Shown here: piece after piece, positions 31,988-40,759 of the stretch
Numbering within the stretch: position 1 is the first letter of the stretch
Layout of the letters: every line of letters starts with the position of its first letter
From: Alphaproteobacteria bacterium
Lineage (GTDB): Bacteria; Pseudomonadota; Alphaproteobacteria; Ferrovibrionales; Ferrovibrionaceae
Direction: 5' to 3'
DNA length: 40,944 bases
NCBI GenBank assembly: GCA_026126165.1
Contig: JAHCJR010000024.1
Location: forward strand, 1-40,944
Program-made: the position numbers and the translations under genes
The notes under the pieces: generated by a model
The model's input: the letters and a program-made list of their open reading frames with translations, nothing else
Told to the model about the DNA's origin: nothing
The model's database searches: none

Positions 31988-32711
31988 CCGTGCCGCTGCC
32001 GAAGGCTTCAAGCCGGTTCGAGCCGACCGGAACGACCCGCCTTTCGCCGGCGATCCAGGCATGGAATCCGTGGCGGAAGATCGACCGGAAGGCCGGGTCG
32101 AGGGCGCAGAGTCCGCCCGCATAGGACCCGAAGGCGGGCATGACCAGCCGCATGCCATCGGTCAGGAAGGCCCGGCCGGTCAGTCGTCGGCCACGCACGC
32201 GGATGGCCGCTTTCGGATGCAGATGACCGGCGATCTCGCCGGCCTGCGCCTCGCCGGCCGGCTCGTGACGAAAGACGAGCGGGCCCAATCGCAGCACCTG
32301 CGAGGGCATGCCACCAAGGCCCGGTGGCGGATGCGGGTCGTGATTGCCCAGTATCCAGTGCCACTCGGTGGCGGCGACCATCTGGGCCAGCCGGGCGGTT
32401 TCCTCCCGACCCAACCTCCCCGATGCGTCCGCATCGTGGAAGGTATCGCCGAGGCAGATGACGCGCGCGGGCTGGAAACGGGCGATCAACCGGTCGAGCC
32501 GGAGAAGGCTGGCGCGGGAATCGTAGGGTGGCAGCAGCGCCCCGCGACGGGCCAGCGCCGAACCTTTCTCCAGGTGCAGATCGGCGAGCACCAGGCAGCG
32601 CGCCTCCGGCCACCAGAGCGCGCCGCTCGGATCGGGTACCAGTCTCGTGCCATTGACCAGCATGTGGCGATCGTTAGCGGAAGATTCGGGCGCCGTCGAT
32701 GGGCCAGGCAT
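31956..32711 (-). CDS. pdeM: Ligase-associated DNA-damage-response endonuclease PdeM
   Basis: The 251-residue metallophosphoesterase has ADLHLEKGS, GDTFHD, GNHDPHP and GHLHPKAAI, the metal-binding set of the calcineurin-like fold. It matches the ligase-associated PdeM nuclease, which usually lies with an Lhr-type DEXH helicase, an ATP-dependent DNA ligase and an MBL-fold exonuclease. The start at 32711, seven bases after the helicase stop, is provisional; an ATG at 32661-32663 gives a shorter product starting MLVNGTRL, closer to the family. Neither start has a strong ribosome site. Its 3' end overlaps the convergent permease gene. Confidence 0.88.
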   Translation of the reverse strand: MPGPSTAPESSANDRHMLVNGTRLVPDPSGALWWPEARCLVLADLHLEKGSALARRGALLPPYDSRASLLRLDRLIARFQPARVICLGDTFHDADASGRLGREETARLAQMVAATEWHWILGNHDPHPPPGLGGMPSQVLRLGPLVFRHEPAGEAQAGEIAGHLHPKAAIRVRGRRLTGRAFLTDGMRLVMPAFGSYAGGLCALDPAFRSIFRHGFHAWIAGERRVVPVGSNRLEAFGSGTAILSSDLARP

Positions 32712-32718
32712 CACATGG

Positions 32719-35139
32719 TCAGACGAGGCGCGCAGCTTCGGCATAAAGTTCGTCGGCGGCCTCCTCCAGCAGCGCATCGCGGGCCGCGCCCTGCACCGGC
32801 TCGCGGCCGATCTCCAGCATGACCGGCACGGCGAGCGGCGAGATGCGGTCGAGCCGGCGCCAGACGATGCGATCGCGCACGCGCGCCAGCATCGCGGCCA
32901 GGCGGCCAAGATCAAGCAAGCCGCGCGCCGCTTCCGCCCAGGTGGCCTGCATCAGAACATGGTCCGGCTCATGCCGGCGCAGCACGTCGTAGATCAGGTC
33001 GGAGGAGAACGTGACCTGCCGGCCCGACTTCTCCTGTCCGGGATGGCGCCGCTCGATCAGGCCGGCGACCAGCGCGACATTGCGGAAGCTGCGCTTGAGC
33101 AGACTGGACTCCGCCATCCAGGCTTCGAGGTCGTCGCCCAGCATGTCCTGATCGAGCAGCTCGGCGATCCTGTCCGGCGGGTCGAGGCTCCAGACCGCCA
33201 CCGCATACTCGTTGGCGACGAAGCCCAGCGGATGATAGCCGAACCGCTCCATGCGCCGGGTGAGCAGCATGCCGAGGGTCTGGTGGGCAAGGCGTCCCTC
33301 GAACGGGTAGGCGACCATGTAATGGCGTCGGGCGCGCGGGAATGTCTCGACCAGGAGATGGTCGGCCGGTGGCAGCAGCGAGCGCCAGCGCTGCAGCGCG
33401 AGCCAGTCGCGCACCTGTCGCGGCAGTCCGCGCTGGAGCGCGGGCGTCGCCAGCATCCGGCGCACGCGCTCCGCCAGAAAGGTGGAGAGAGGGAACTTGC
33501 CGCCGGCATAGGCCGGTATCTTGGGCTCGCCGCCGCTCGTCCGGCTTACTTCCGCCTGCATCTCCCGGAGGCCGAGGAAGCGCAGCACCTCGCCGGCGAA
33601 GAGGAACGTGTCTCCGGGCGCAAGCTGCTCGATGAAGTATTCCTCGACTTCGCCCAGCACCCGGCCACGCCTGAGTTTCACTTTCACCATCGGCTCCTCG
33701 ACGATCGTCCCCACATTGAGCCGGTACTGGCGGGCGACGCGCGGATGGGTGATGCGGAGGGTGCCGTCGGCCATGACGCGCATGCGCCGGTATTGTTCAT
33801 AGCTCCGCAGGGCATAGCCGCCAGTGGCGACAAAATCCACCACCCGGTCGAAGGTCGCGCGCTCGAGCCCGGCATATGGTTCGGCGGTCCGCACCTCGGC
33901 GTAGAGCGCATCGACGCCCACCGTTCCCGCCACGGCCATGCCAAGGACGTGCTGGGCCAGGGCATCGAGCGCGCCGGCGCGGGGCGCCTCATCCTCTATC
34001 AGATTCTCGTCCAGCGCATCGAGCGCGGCACGGCATTCCAGGACCTCGAAACGGTTGGCCGGCACCAGCAGCGCCCGGCTCGGTTCGTCCATCCGGTGAT
34101 TGGCGCGGCCGATGCGCTGCAACAGGCGGGCGATGCCCTTGGGCGCGCCGATCTGGATGACGAGATCGACCGCACCCCAGTCGATGCCGAGATCGAGGGT
34201 GGAGGTGCAGACCACGGCGCGCAGCTCGCCCCGCACCATGGCCGCTTCGACCTTTCGCCGCTGCCCGGCCGCGAGCGAGCCATGATGGAGCGCGATCGGC
34301 AGGTTATCCTCGTTGCTCCGCCAGAGTTCCTGAAAGATCATCTCGGCCTGCGAACGGGTATTGACGAAGATCAGCGCCGTCCTGGCCTGGCGGACGGCCG
34401 CCAGGATCTCGCCCAGGGCGTGGCGCGCGCTGTGGCCGGCCCAGGGCACGCGCTCAGCGGAATCGAGGATGCTGACGCGCGGCGGCGCCCCGCCCGGGCC
34501 CCGGATGATGCTGACCCGTTCCGTGCGGTCGAGATGGCGCGCCAGGCGGGCCGGGTTCGCGACGGTGGCCGACAGGCCGATCATCCGCAATTCGGGCCGG
34601 AGGGCGCGCAGGCGGGCGAGGCCGAGGCTCAGCAGGTCGCCGCGCTTGCTGCCCGTCAGTGCGTGCAGTTCGTCGACGATCACCGCGTGCAGCGCGCCGA
34701 ACAGCGAAGGCGCGTCGCGATGGGCGATCAGGAGCGCGAGCTGTTCCGGTGTGGTCAGCAGCAAATCGGGGGGCGCCGTGCGCTGGCGTGCCCGGCGCGC
34801 GGCTGGGGTGTCGCCGGTGCGCGTCTCGAGGCGGATATCGAGGCCCATCTCGGCCACCGGGGCTTCCAGGTTGCGGGCGATATCGACCGCGAGGGCCTTG
34901 AGCGGCGAGACGTAGAGCGTGTGCAGCCGCCGCGCGCGCCGCGAGCCGGGCCGCCCGGCCAGTTCGATCAGGCTGGGCAGGAACCCGGCGAGGGTTTTTC
35001 CCCCGCCAGTCGGCGCCACGAGCAGGACGGAGCGGCCGGCCGCTGCTGCTTCGCAAAGGGCAAGCTGATGGGGGCGCGGCGCCCAGCCGCGCGCGGCGAA
35101 CCATCGGTCAAACCGGTCGGGGAGCACGTAAGGCGGCAC
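32719..35139 (-). CDS. Lhr-type ligase-associated DEXH-box helicase
   Basis: The 806-residue helicase has the P-loop APTGGGKTLAGF near 42-53, DEXH box VDELHALTGSKRG, SATVANP (motif III), the second RecA domain with LHHGSLAAGQRRKVE and TSTLDLGIDWG, and RIGRANHR (motif VI). The C-terminal third is the Lhr-like wing and accessory region. It belongs to the shorter Lhr group that co-occurs with an ATP-dependent ligase in a DNA-repair cassette. It lies seven bases before pdeM in the same direction. The ligase and exonuclease genes of the set are not in this window. Confidence 0.93.
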   Translation of the reverse strand: MPPYVLPDRFDRWFAARGWAPRPHQLALCEAAAAGRSVLLVAPTGGGKTLAGFLPSLIELAGRPGSRRARRLHTLYVSPLKALAVDIARNLEAPVAEMGLDIRLETRTGDTPAARRARQRTAPPDLLLTTPEQLALLIAHRDAPSLFGALHAVIVDELHALTGSKRGDLLSLGLARLRALRPELRMIGLSATVANPARLARHLDRTERVSIIRGPGGAPPRVSILDSAERVPWAGHSARHALGEILAAVRQARTALIFVNTRSQAEMIFQELWRSNEDNLPIALHHGSLAAGQRRKVEAAMVRGELRAVVCTSTLDLGIDWGAVDLVIQIGAPKGIARLLQRIGRANHRMDEPSRALLVPANRFEVLECRAALDALDENLIEDEAPRAGALDALAQHVLGMAVAGTVGVDALYAEVRTAEPYAGLERATFDRVVDFVATGGYALRSYEQYRRMRVMADGTLRITHPRVARQYRLNVGTIVEEPMVKVKLRRGRVLGEVEEYFIEQLAPGDTFLFAGEVLRFLGLREMQAEVSRTSGGEPKIPAYAGGKFPLSTFLAERVRRMLATPALQRGLPRQVRDWLALQRWRSLLPPADHLLVETFPRARRHYMVAYPFEGRLAHQTLGMLLTRRMERFGYHPLGFVANEYAVAVWSLDPPDRIAELLDQDMLGDDLEAWMAESSLLKRSFRNVALVAGLIERRHPGQEKSGRQVTFSSDLIYDVLRRHEPDHVLMQATWAEAARGLLDLGRLAAMLARVRDRIVWRRLDRISPLAVPVMLEIGREPVQGAARDALLEEAADELYAEAARLV

Positions 35140-35205
35140 GGCACCGAGTTTAGCCCGTCGGCGCGTGCCTTCGGAAGTACGCCGCCTTCCGGCGGGCGGG
35201 GCCGG

Positions 35206-35619
35206 TCAGTTCGTCTCCGGCGCCTCGCTGGCCAGGGCGCGTGCCAGATGGCTCAGCGCGTCCTGATGGCGCTCGTTGTCGATCGACATGAAGTTCCGCG
35301 CCAGTTCGAGACACAGACGCTGCCGTCGCGAAATCTCCGGCCGGTCCGTCCGGTCGATGCCGTCATAGAAATAGCCGACCTCGACGCCGAGGACTTCGGC
35401 GATGGCGAAGAGCCGGCCGGCCGAAATGCGGTTGATGCCGCGCTCGTATTTGTGCGCCTGCTGATAGGTCACGCCGATCAGGTCCGCCATCTGCTGCTGG
35501 GTAAGGCCCAGCATGATGCGCCGTTCGCGAATGCGCGTACCGACGAACTTGTCCACGTCCTTGGCCCGGCTGCGTGCCTTGGGCGTGGAACCCGCTTCGC
35601 CAACTGCCTGTTGAAGCAT
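35206..35619 (-). CDS. XRE-family (Cro/CI-like) transcriptional regulator
   Basis: The 137-residue protein has a helix-turn-helix at about residues 28-82: GTRIRERRIMLGLTQQQMADL, VTYQQAHKYERGINRISAGRLFAIAEVLGV. A C-terminal 50-residue helical region follows. Such XRE regulators are common and varied in alphaproteobacteria (growth, stress or cell-cycle control). No operator was identified. It is 66 bases upstream of the Lhr gene in the same direction and possibly shares its transcript. Confidence 0.9.
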   Translation of the reverse strand: MLQQAVGEAGSTPKARSRAKDVDKFVGTRIRERRIMLGLTQQQMADLIGVTYQQAHKYERGINRISAGRLFAIAEVLGVEVGYFYDGIDRTDRPEISRRQRLCLELARNFMSIDNERHQDALSHLARALASEAPETN

Positions 35620-35991
35620 GATCGGTCATCTCCCCTCGATTGAACATGTCATCCGCAACCCGGACGGCGCCGGTGGCACGCCGTCTCGCGCCGGTACAGG
35701 CAGGAGGTGCCACATTCGCCTTCTGGGTGAAGCAAGCCCCGTGCCGGTTGCGCCGGGCCGGGTCCGGCGGGCGGCCGGCGCGCTTTTCTGCGCAAACCAT
35801 GGGGTTGGGAAGCCATGGTCGTGTCTCGCGGCTTTGGACCGGTACCTGGCGACTGTATCAAAACCGGACGCGCGTCCCAGCCGGGGACAATCGCCGGCCG
35901 ATCGCGAATCGGCTTGACCGGGCAAGGCCTTGGCGGGAATGCTCTGGATCGTGCGGGCTGCCCGTCGGCGGCAGGCACGGGCGAGGCGGAC
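35620..35991. other. Gene-free region between XRE gene and bolA
   Basis: No coding pattern was found in these 372 bases; open frames here show no recognisable family, and a DnaJ-type gene often found next to bolA is absent. The stretch would hold the divergent promoters of the XRE gene and bolA. Near-complementary segments GGTTGCGC and GCGCAAACC (around 35747-35807) suggest some local RNA folding, but no known riboswitch or small RNA was recognised. Confidence 0.5.
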
Positions 35992-36273
35992 ATGACCGTG
36001 GCGGAGAGAATTCGACACAAGCTCACCGAGGCGCTCCAGCCGGTGCATCTCGAGGTGCGGGACGATTCGCACCTCCATGCGGGGCATGCCGGCGCCCGCC
36101 CGGAAGGCGAGACCCATTTTTTCCTGTACGTTGTTGCGGATGCCTTCACCGGCAAATCGAGGGTCCAGCGGCAAAGGCTCGTCAATGAGATCCTGGCAGA
36201 GGAGCTGGCTGGACCGGTGCACGCCCTGTCGATGCGCACCCTATCTCCGGGCGAGGCCGGAGGCGCTGTTTAA
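35992..36273 (+). CDS. bolA: BolA-family protein
   Basis: The 93-residue protein has the BolA fold pattern: TVAERIRHKLTEALQPVHLEVRDDSHLHAGHAG, THFFLYVVADAFTGKSRVQRQRLVNEILAEEL and VHALSMRTLSPGEA. The invariant His-Gly and the RxR..V..L region that binds the glutaredoxin-shared 2Fe-2S cluster are present. BolA works with monothiol glutaredoxins in iron-sulfur handling and morphology. The ATG follows GGCGAGGCGG. A longer frame upstream is rejected because the family starts here. Confidence 0.94.
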   Translation: MTVAERIRHKLTEALQPVHLEVRDDSHLHAGHAGARPEGETHFFLYVVADAFTGKSRVQRQRLVNEILAEELAGPVHALSMRTLSPGEAGGAV

Positions 36274-36326
36274 CTTGCGATAGTATTTTCACGGAGTTGT
36301 TATCTCCACTGCCGACGCTTCTGCTT

Positions 36327-36362
36327 AATAGCAACTTTAAGACGAGAAAATATACTGCTATT
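36327..36362. promoter_or_regulatory. Inverted repeat AATAGCA...TGCTATT, possible operator
   Basis: Seven-base perfect arms (36327-36333 and 36356-36362) lie 22 bases apart in the most AT-rich part of the region, just before the ribbon-helix-helix gene. A TATACT hexamer (36351-36356) lies beside the right arm. The symmetry could mark autoregulation by the gene it precedes. Evidence is positional. Confidence 0.3.
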
Positions 36363-36370
36363 ACGACTAT

Positions 36371-36727
36371 ATGAGCGAAGGCGACGAGGATCCGGCAAGC
36401 AGCTCCCAAGGGCGGCAAAATCCGGTGCACACGATCTGGCTCGCGGGACGGCGGACCAGCGTGCGGCTGCACCGGCTCGAGCGGGCCGCCCTCGACAGGC
36501 TTTGTCGGGTCGAGGGCCTGACCCTGTCGGAGTTCTGCGAACAGGCCGTGGCGACCCACGGACTGCGTAATCGTAGCGCCAGCCTGCGGCTCGCCCTGCT
36601 CACCTACCTGCTGCGGCGCGCCGATGGGTTCGTGGATCTCGCGGTCGATGGCCTCGTCGGACTAACCGCCGGCAGGCAGGACGAAGAGCAGCAGGAGCGG
36701 CAGGGCGAAGAAGGCGAGGGCGGTTGA
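36371..36727 (+). CDS. Ribbon-helix-helix domain protein
   Basis: The 118-residue protein carries an RHH_4-type domain at about residues 18-85: HTIWLAGRRTSVRLHRLERAALDRLC with LTLSEFCEQAVATHG and NRSASLRLALLTYLLRR. Proteins with this domain are short DNA-binding regulators. The ATG is in an AT-rich leader with only a weak ribosome site. The last 35 residues (rich in Glu, Gln and Gly) overlap the convergent AEC-permease gene by 66 bases and are not part of the usual domain, so they may be a read-through extension. Confidence 0.8.
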   Translation: MSEGDEDPASSSQGRQNPVHTIWLAGRRTSVRLHRLERAALDRLCRVEGLTLSEFCEQAVATHGLRNRSASLRLALLTYLLRRADGFVDLAVDGLVGLTAGRQDEEQQERQGEEGEGG

Positions 36728-37549
36728 AATCAGCACCATCGAGGCGACTTCCTCGGGCTGGCGCTGGTAGCGGCTGGCGAACAGGTAGTTGAAGACCGCG
36801 ACCGGCATGGCGCTCTGCAGGATAAGGACGCCTTTCTGCACCGGGTCGAGATCGAGCAGGGTCGCGACCAGAAGGCTGACCGCGAAGCCGAGGCAGAGCC
36901 TGAGCGCCGAGAAGGCGATGGCGCGCGGCAGGCTCGATACCCTGAGCCGCGCCAGCGACACGCCGAGGGCCATCAGCATCAACGGTATGGTCAGTCCGCC
37001 CACCAGGTTCACGGTATTGGTGATCCATCGCGGCGCCTGCACCTCGAAGATCATGCAGATGACGCCGAGCACCACCGTGTAGATCAGGGGGGTGCGCAGC
37101 AATTGCCCGAAGGAGGCCCGTCCGGCGGCGATGCCGGCGCCGACCGTGAACTGCATGGTGGCGGCGACCGTGAAATATCCGATGCCGAGCGCAAGCCCGC
37201 GCTCGCCGAAGGCGAACAGCGCCAGCGGCAGGCCCATATTGCCGGCATTGGGAAACATCAGCGCGGGCAGGTAGGAGTGAAATGGCAGGCGCAGGACGAG
37301 CAGGATGGCGCAGCCGGCGAGCGCCACCAGGGCAAAGACCAGCGCCGCCGCCAGTGCCTGGGCGCCGAAGGCCGCCGAGGTGACTTCGAGCTTGAGCAGA
37401 GTGGAGAGGATCAGGCACGGCGTGCCGATCGTGGTGACGAGGTTGGTGACGAAGTCCACCTGGAAGGTCTGGCCGAGCCGGGCCCAGCCATACCCCAGCG
37501 CCGCGCACAGGAAGACCGGCGCGATGATGGCGAAGAGATCGGCGCTCAT
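36662..37549 (-). CDS. AEC-family transporter (auxin-efflux-carrier type)
   Basis: The 295-residue membrane protein has about ten hydrophobic segments and the family pattern PNAGNMGLPLALFAFGERGLALG at about 106-128 and QSAMPVAVFNYLFASRYQ late in the chain. AEC proteins export or import organic anions such as malonate, malate or plant auxins. Its ATG overlaps the CorC-like stop codon (ATGA), so it is the last gene of the aroK-aroB-CorC transcript. The 3' end overlaps the RHH gene. Substrate unknown. Confidence 0.88.
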   Translation of the reverse strand: MSADLFAIIAPVFLCAALGYGWARLGQTFQVDFVTNLVTTIGTPCLILSTLLKLEVTSAAFGAQALAAALVFALVALAGCAILLVLRLPFHSYLPALMFPNAGNMGLPLALFAFGERGLALGIGYFTVAATMQFTVGAGIAAGRASFGQLLRTPLIYTVVLGVICMIFEVQAPRWITNTVNLVGGLTIPLMLMALGVSLARLRVSSLPRAIAFSALRLCLGFAVSLLVATLLDLDPVQKGVLILQSAMPVAVFNYLFASRYQRQPEEVASMVLISTALAFFALPLLLLFVLPAGG

Positions 37550-38853
37550 GCTGCGGTCGAATCCGCGGATTTGACCGGCGGGCGCACGCGCAACAGCGCG
37601 ATGCGATGCCGGTGCCGGCGCAGAACCTCGAAGGTGAAATCGTGGAAGACGAAAGCCTGCCCCACTTCGGGAATGACGCGCGCCTCGTGGATGACGAGGC
37701 CGGCGATGGTGGCGGCTTCGTCGTCGGGCAGGCCCCAGTCGAATTGGCGGTTCAGGTCGCGCAAGGTGACCGAGCCGTCCACAAGGTAGCTGCCATCGGG
37801 CTGCGGCCTGACGCCCGACACCGGCTTGTCGTGCTCGTCGGAGATATCGCCGACGATTTCCTCGAGTATGTCCTCGAGCGTGACCAGGCCCATGAGCGCC
37901 CCGTACTCGTCGACGACCAGGGCGAAATGCATCCGCTTGCGGCGGAAGGCGTTGAGCTGGCTTTGCAGCGTGTTGGTTTCCGGCACGAACCAGGGCGGCG
38001 TGAGCAGCGATGCGATGTCGACCTTCGCTAGATCGCCGCCGGCATTGCCGACCGCGCGCAGCAGGTCGCGCGCATGCAGGACACCGATGATGTTGTCGTG
38101 ATCGTCCTGCCAAACCGGCAGGCGCGTATGCGTCGATGCGATCACTTCCGCCACGATCTGCTCCGGCGGCAGGGCGCCGTTGATCGTCTGCATGTTCTGC
38201 CGGTGCACCATGATGTCGCCGATCTGCACCTGCTGCAGGTCGAGGATCGAATCCAGCATGTCGCGTTCGAGTTTGACCAGGCTGCCCTCGCGCTCGTGCA
38301 GTTCGAGTGCGCCGCGAAGTTCCTCGCTGGCCGAGATCAGCGCTTCCCGCTGCTTCAGATCGACGCCGAAAAGACGGAGCAGGACGACAACCAGGCGCTC
38401 GACCGCCATCACCATGGGCGCCAGGCCATGCACGATCAGCCGCACCGGCCGGGAGACGAACAGTGCGACGCGGTCGGGGCGGTTGATGGCGTAAGTCTTG
38501 GGCAGCACCTCGGAGAAGATCAGCACGAGGAGCGTCATGACGATGGTGGCATAGGCGATGCCCGCCTCGCCGAAAAGGGCGATAAGCAGGCCGGTGGCAA
38601 GCGCCGAGGCGGCGATATTGACCAGGTTGTTGCCAAGCAGCAGCGCGCCGATCAGCCGCTCCTTGCGTTCGAGCAGGCGGTTGACGATGGCGGCCCGCCC
38701 GTCGCCTTCCTGCGCCATATGATGCATGCGTGCCCGCGAACTGGCGGTGAGCGCCGTCTCCGAACCCGAGAAGAAGGCGGACAGCACCAGCAGGATGACG
38801 ATGCCAAGGCAGGTCAGAATCAGTTCGATATTGGCTTGTATGACGGCGATCAT
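37546..38853 (-). CDS. HlyC/CorC-family CNNM/CBS-domain protein
   Basis: The 435-residue protein begins with a DUF21/CNNM membrane domain (about four segments, VLSAFFSGSETALTASSRAR), then a CBS pair (IMVHRQNMQTINGALPPE, TLEDILEEIVGDISDEHD) and a C-terminal CorC_HlyC domain (DGSVTLRDLNRQFDWGLPDDEAATIAGLVIHEA). The family is linked to magnesium or cobalt efflux and stress tolerance. It starts seven bases after the stop of aroB and is coupled to the AEC gene. Confidence 0.93.
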   Translation of the reverse strand: MIAVIQANIELILTCLGIVILLVLSAFFSGSETALTASSRARMHHMAQEGDGRAAIVNRLLERKERLIGALLLGNNLVNIAASALATGLLIALFGEAGIAYATIVMTLLVLIFSEVLPKTYAINRPDRVALFVSRPVRLIVHGLAPMVMAVERLVVVLLRLFGVDLKQREALISASEELRGALELHEREGSLVKLERDMLDSILDLQQVQIGDIMVHRQNMQTINGALPPEQIVAEVIASTHTRLPVWQDDHDNIIGVLHARDLLRAVGNAGGDLAKVDIASLLTPPWFVPETNTLQSQLNAFRRKRMHFALVVDEYGALMGLVTLEDILEEIVGDISDEHDKPVSGVRPQPDGSYLVDGSVTLRDLNRQFDWGLPDDEAATIAGLVIHEARVIPEVGQAFVFHDFTFEVLRRHRHRIALLRVRPPVKSADSTAA

Positions 38854-38860
38854 CGCTATG

Positions 38861-40012
38861 TCAGCCGGCGGCGCGGGCCGCCGCCTCGGCTCCTTCCTCG
38901 CAGGCTTCGCGCAGCACTTCGAGCACGGCGTTCTCCGCCACCTCGCGCGTCTGGAACGCCTGACCGATGCCGCGCGCCAGGATGAAACTCATGCGTCCGT
39001 CGACCACTTTCTTGTCCTGGCGCATGAGTTCGAGAATCTGTTCGGGGCGGGCGCCGAACGGTCGGGTGGGAAGGCCGACGGCGGCAAGATGGCTCTCCGC
39101 CCGGCCGGCATCCTGGCCGCTGGCCAGCCCCAGGCGAACCGAAAGACGCAGCGCGAGGCACATGCCGATGGCCACCGCCTCGCCGTGGAGCAGGCGGTCG
39201 GAAAAGCCATGGGCGGCCTCCAGCGCATGGCCGAAAGTGTGGCCCAGATTGAGCAGGGCGCGCTCGCCATCCTCCCGCTCGTCCCGCGCCACGATCGCCG
39301 CCTTGGCGCGACAGGATGTCTCGACGGCGTACTGTCGCGCGGCGAGGTCGCCGTCAAGCACGGCCGCGCCGTGTCTCTCCAGCCATTCGAAGAAGGCCGC
39401 ATCGCCGAGCAGGCCGTACTTCACCACCTCGGCATAGCCGGCCAGAAGTTCGCGCCGCGGCAGGCTGTCCAGCACCCCCATGTCGGCCAGCACCAGCCGG
39501 GGCTGATGGAAGCTGCCGACCAGATTCTTGCCATGGCGGGTATTGATGCCGGTCTTGCCGCCGACCGAACTGTCGACCTGGGCAAGGAGGGTGGTCGGCA
39601 CCTGGATGAATCCCATGCCGCGGCGAAGGATCGAGGCGGCGAAGCCGGTGATGTCGCCGATCACCCCGCCGCCCAGCGCAACGACCAGGTCGCGCCGCTC
39701 AACGCGCAACTCAAGCAGTTTCTCGCAGAGATCCTGCAATCCATTGAAACTCTTAATTCCTTCGCCAGGAGACAGGATCACGTGCCGGCAGGCGATGCCG
39801 GCACCGGCAAGCGCCTTCTCGAAGGCCGCCAGATGGTGGCGGGCGACATTTTCATCGGTCACGATCACGGTGTAGGGGCGCGGCAGGAGCGGGCGGATCA
39901 GCCCGCCCGCCCGGCCGATCAGGCCTGGGCCGACGAGAATGTCATAAGCCCGCGCGCCGAGCGCGACCGACACGCGGCTGGGGGTGGGGGCCGGTTCGGG
40001 GTCCGGGGTCAT
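38861..40012 (-). CDS. aroB: 3-dehydroquinate synthase AroB
   Basis: The 383-residue protein has the AroB pattern: ILSPGEGIKSF, LGGGVIGDITGFAAS, RRGMGFIQVPTTLLAQVDSSVGGKTGIN, and the zinc-binding Glu and His residues including those of NLGHTFGHALEA and HGEAVAIGM. It converts DAHP to 3-dehydroquinate with NAD and zinc, the second step of the shikimate pathway. The ATG overlaps the stop of aroK (ATGA). The aroK-aroB pairing is the common arrangement. Confidence 0.97.
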   Translation of the reverse strand: MTPDPEPAPTPSRVSVALGARAYDILVGPGLIGRAGGLIRPLLPRPYTVIVTDENVARHHLAAFEKALAGAGIACRHVILSPGEGIKSFNGLQDLCEKLLELRVERRDLVVALGGGVIGDITGFAASILRRGMGFIQVPTTLLAQVDSSVGGKTGINTRHGKNLVGSFHQPRLVLADMGVLDSLPRRELLAGYAEVVKYGLLGDAAFFEWLERHGAAVLDGDLAARQYAVETSCRAKAAIVARDEREDGERALLNLGHTFGHALEAAHGFSDRLLHGEAVAIGMCLALRLSVRLGLASGQDAGRAESHLAAVGLPTRPFGARPEQILELMRQDKKVVDGRMSFILARGIGQAFQTREVAENAVLEVLREACEEGAEAAARAAG

Positions 40013-40566
40013 GGCGTGGCTTCGGCCCGCAGCAGGCGCAGGATCTCGTCGACGACCAGCTCGTGCGGGCCTTCTCCGCTATCGACCGTGAAGTTCGCCT
40101 GGGCATAGACCGGATGGCGCACCTCCATCAGCCGCTCTAGCACCACGCGGGGATCGCCCTCCTTGAGCAACGGGCGGTTCTGCCGCTTGGCGCAGCGCCG
40201 GACCAGCGTGTCCAGCTCCGCCTTGAGCCAGATCGAGCGACCCCGCGCGCGGATCAGCTCGCGCGTCTCCGGGTCCATGAAGGCACCGCCCCCCGTTGCC
40301 AGTACATGGCGTGGTCCTTCCAGCAGGCGGCGGATCACGCGCCGTTCGCCGTCGCGGAAATGCGGTTCCCCGAACCGGTCGAAGATATCCTCGATGGTCA
40401 TGCCGGCGGCCTTCTCGATCTCCTGGTCGGCATCGACGAAAGGCAGGCCGAGCCTGGCCGCCAGCCGCTTGCCCACGGAACTCTTGCCGGCGCCCATGAG
40501 ACCAACCAGCACAATGGAGCGCTCCGCCGCGGGAGCACCCTCGCCGGTCACATTTGACGTATCCAT
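40009..40566 (-). CDS. aroK: Shikimate kinase AroK
   Basis: The 185-residue protein has Walker A GLMGAGKSSVGKRLA near 22-36, DADQEIE with the shikimate-binding Asp, FRDGERRVI with its Arg, GGGAFMDPETR and NRPLL with the lid arginine. It phosphorylates shikimate with ATP. Start at the ATG at 40564-40566, giving a short N-terminal tail; longer frames upstream are unlikely. First gene of the operon. Confidence 0.96.
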   Translation of the reverse strand: MDTSNVTGEGAPAAERSIVLVGLMGAGKSSVGKRLAARLGLPFVDADQEIEKAAGMTIEDIFDRFGEPHFRDGERRVIRRLLEGPRHVLATGGGAFMDPETRELIRARGRSIWLKAELDTLVRRCAKRQNRPLLKEGDPRVVLERLMEVRHPVYAQANFTVDSGEGPHELVVDEILRLLRAEATP

Positions 40567-40650
40567 ATCGGGGCGGAGTTTCGCATGTCCCGTGCCGCTT
40601 CGCCAGTGGCAGGGGCGGTGGCGTTGAACCGGCGGGGTGCGGGGGCTAGA

Positions 40651-40656
40651 TTGACA
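40651..40656 (+). promoter_or_regulatory. Possible -35 box TTGACA before the small membrane gene
   Basis: TTGACA at 40651-40656 lies about 104 bases ahead of the plus-strand small gene in the 193-base region between divergent transcripts. No convincing -10 box sits at the right distance, so only the hexamer is noted. Confidence 0.2.
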
Positions 40657-40759
40657 CAATGTTGCCGTCTTGGGCATCGATTCTGGTCATGCGCGCGGGC
40701 CGGATTCGGAACTGTAACCGGGGCGGTCGGGGCTCAACACGAACACCAGGCATCCATCC

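Noticed and set aside
35182-35195. CCGCC-TTCC-GGCGG hairpin after the XRE gene
   Set aside because: It is too short and lacks a T-run to be called a terminator.
32647-35643. Plus-strand open frame of nearly 1000 codons opposite the Lhr gene
   Set aside because: It shadows the helicase, which has all its motifs on the minus strand, and has no recognisable domain.
35626-36222. Minus-strand frames opposite bolA and its leader
   Set aside because: They have no family pattern and run antisense to a clear BolA gene.
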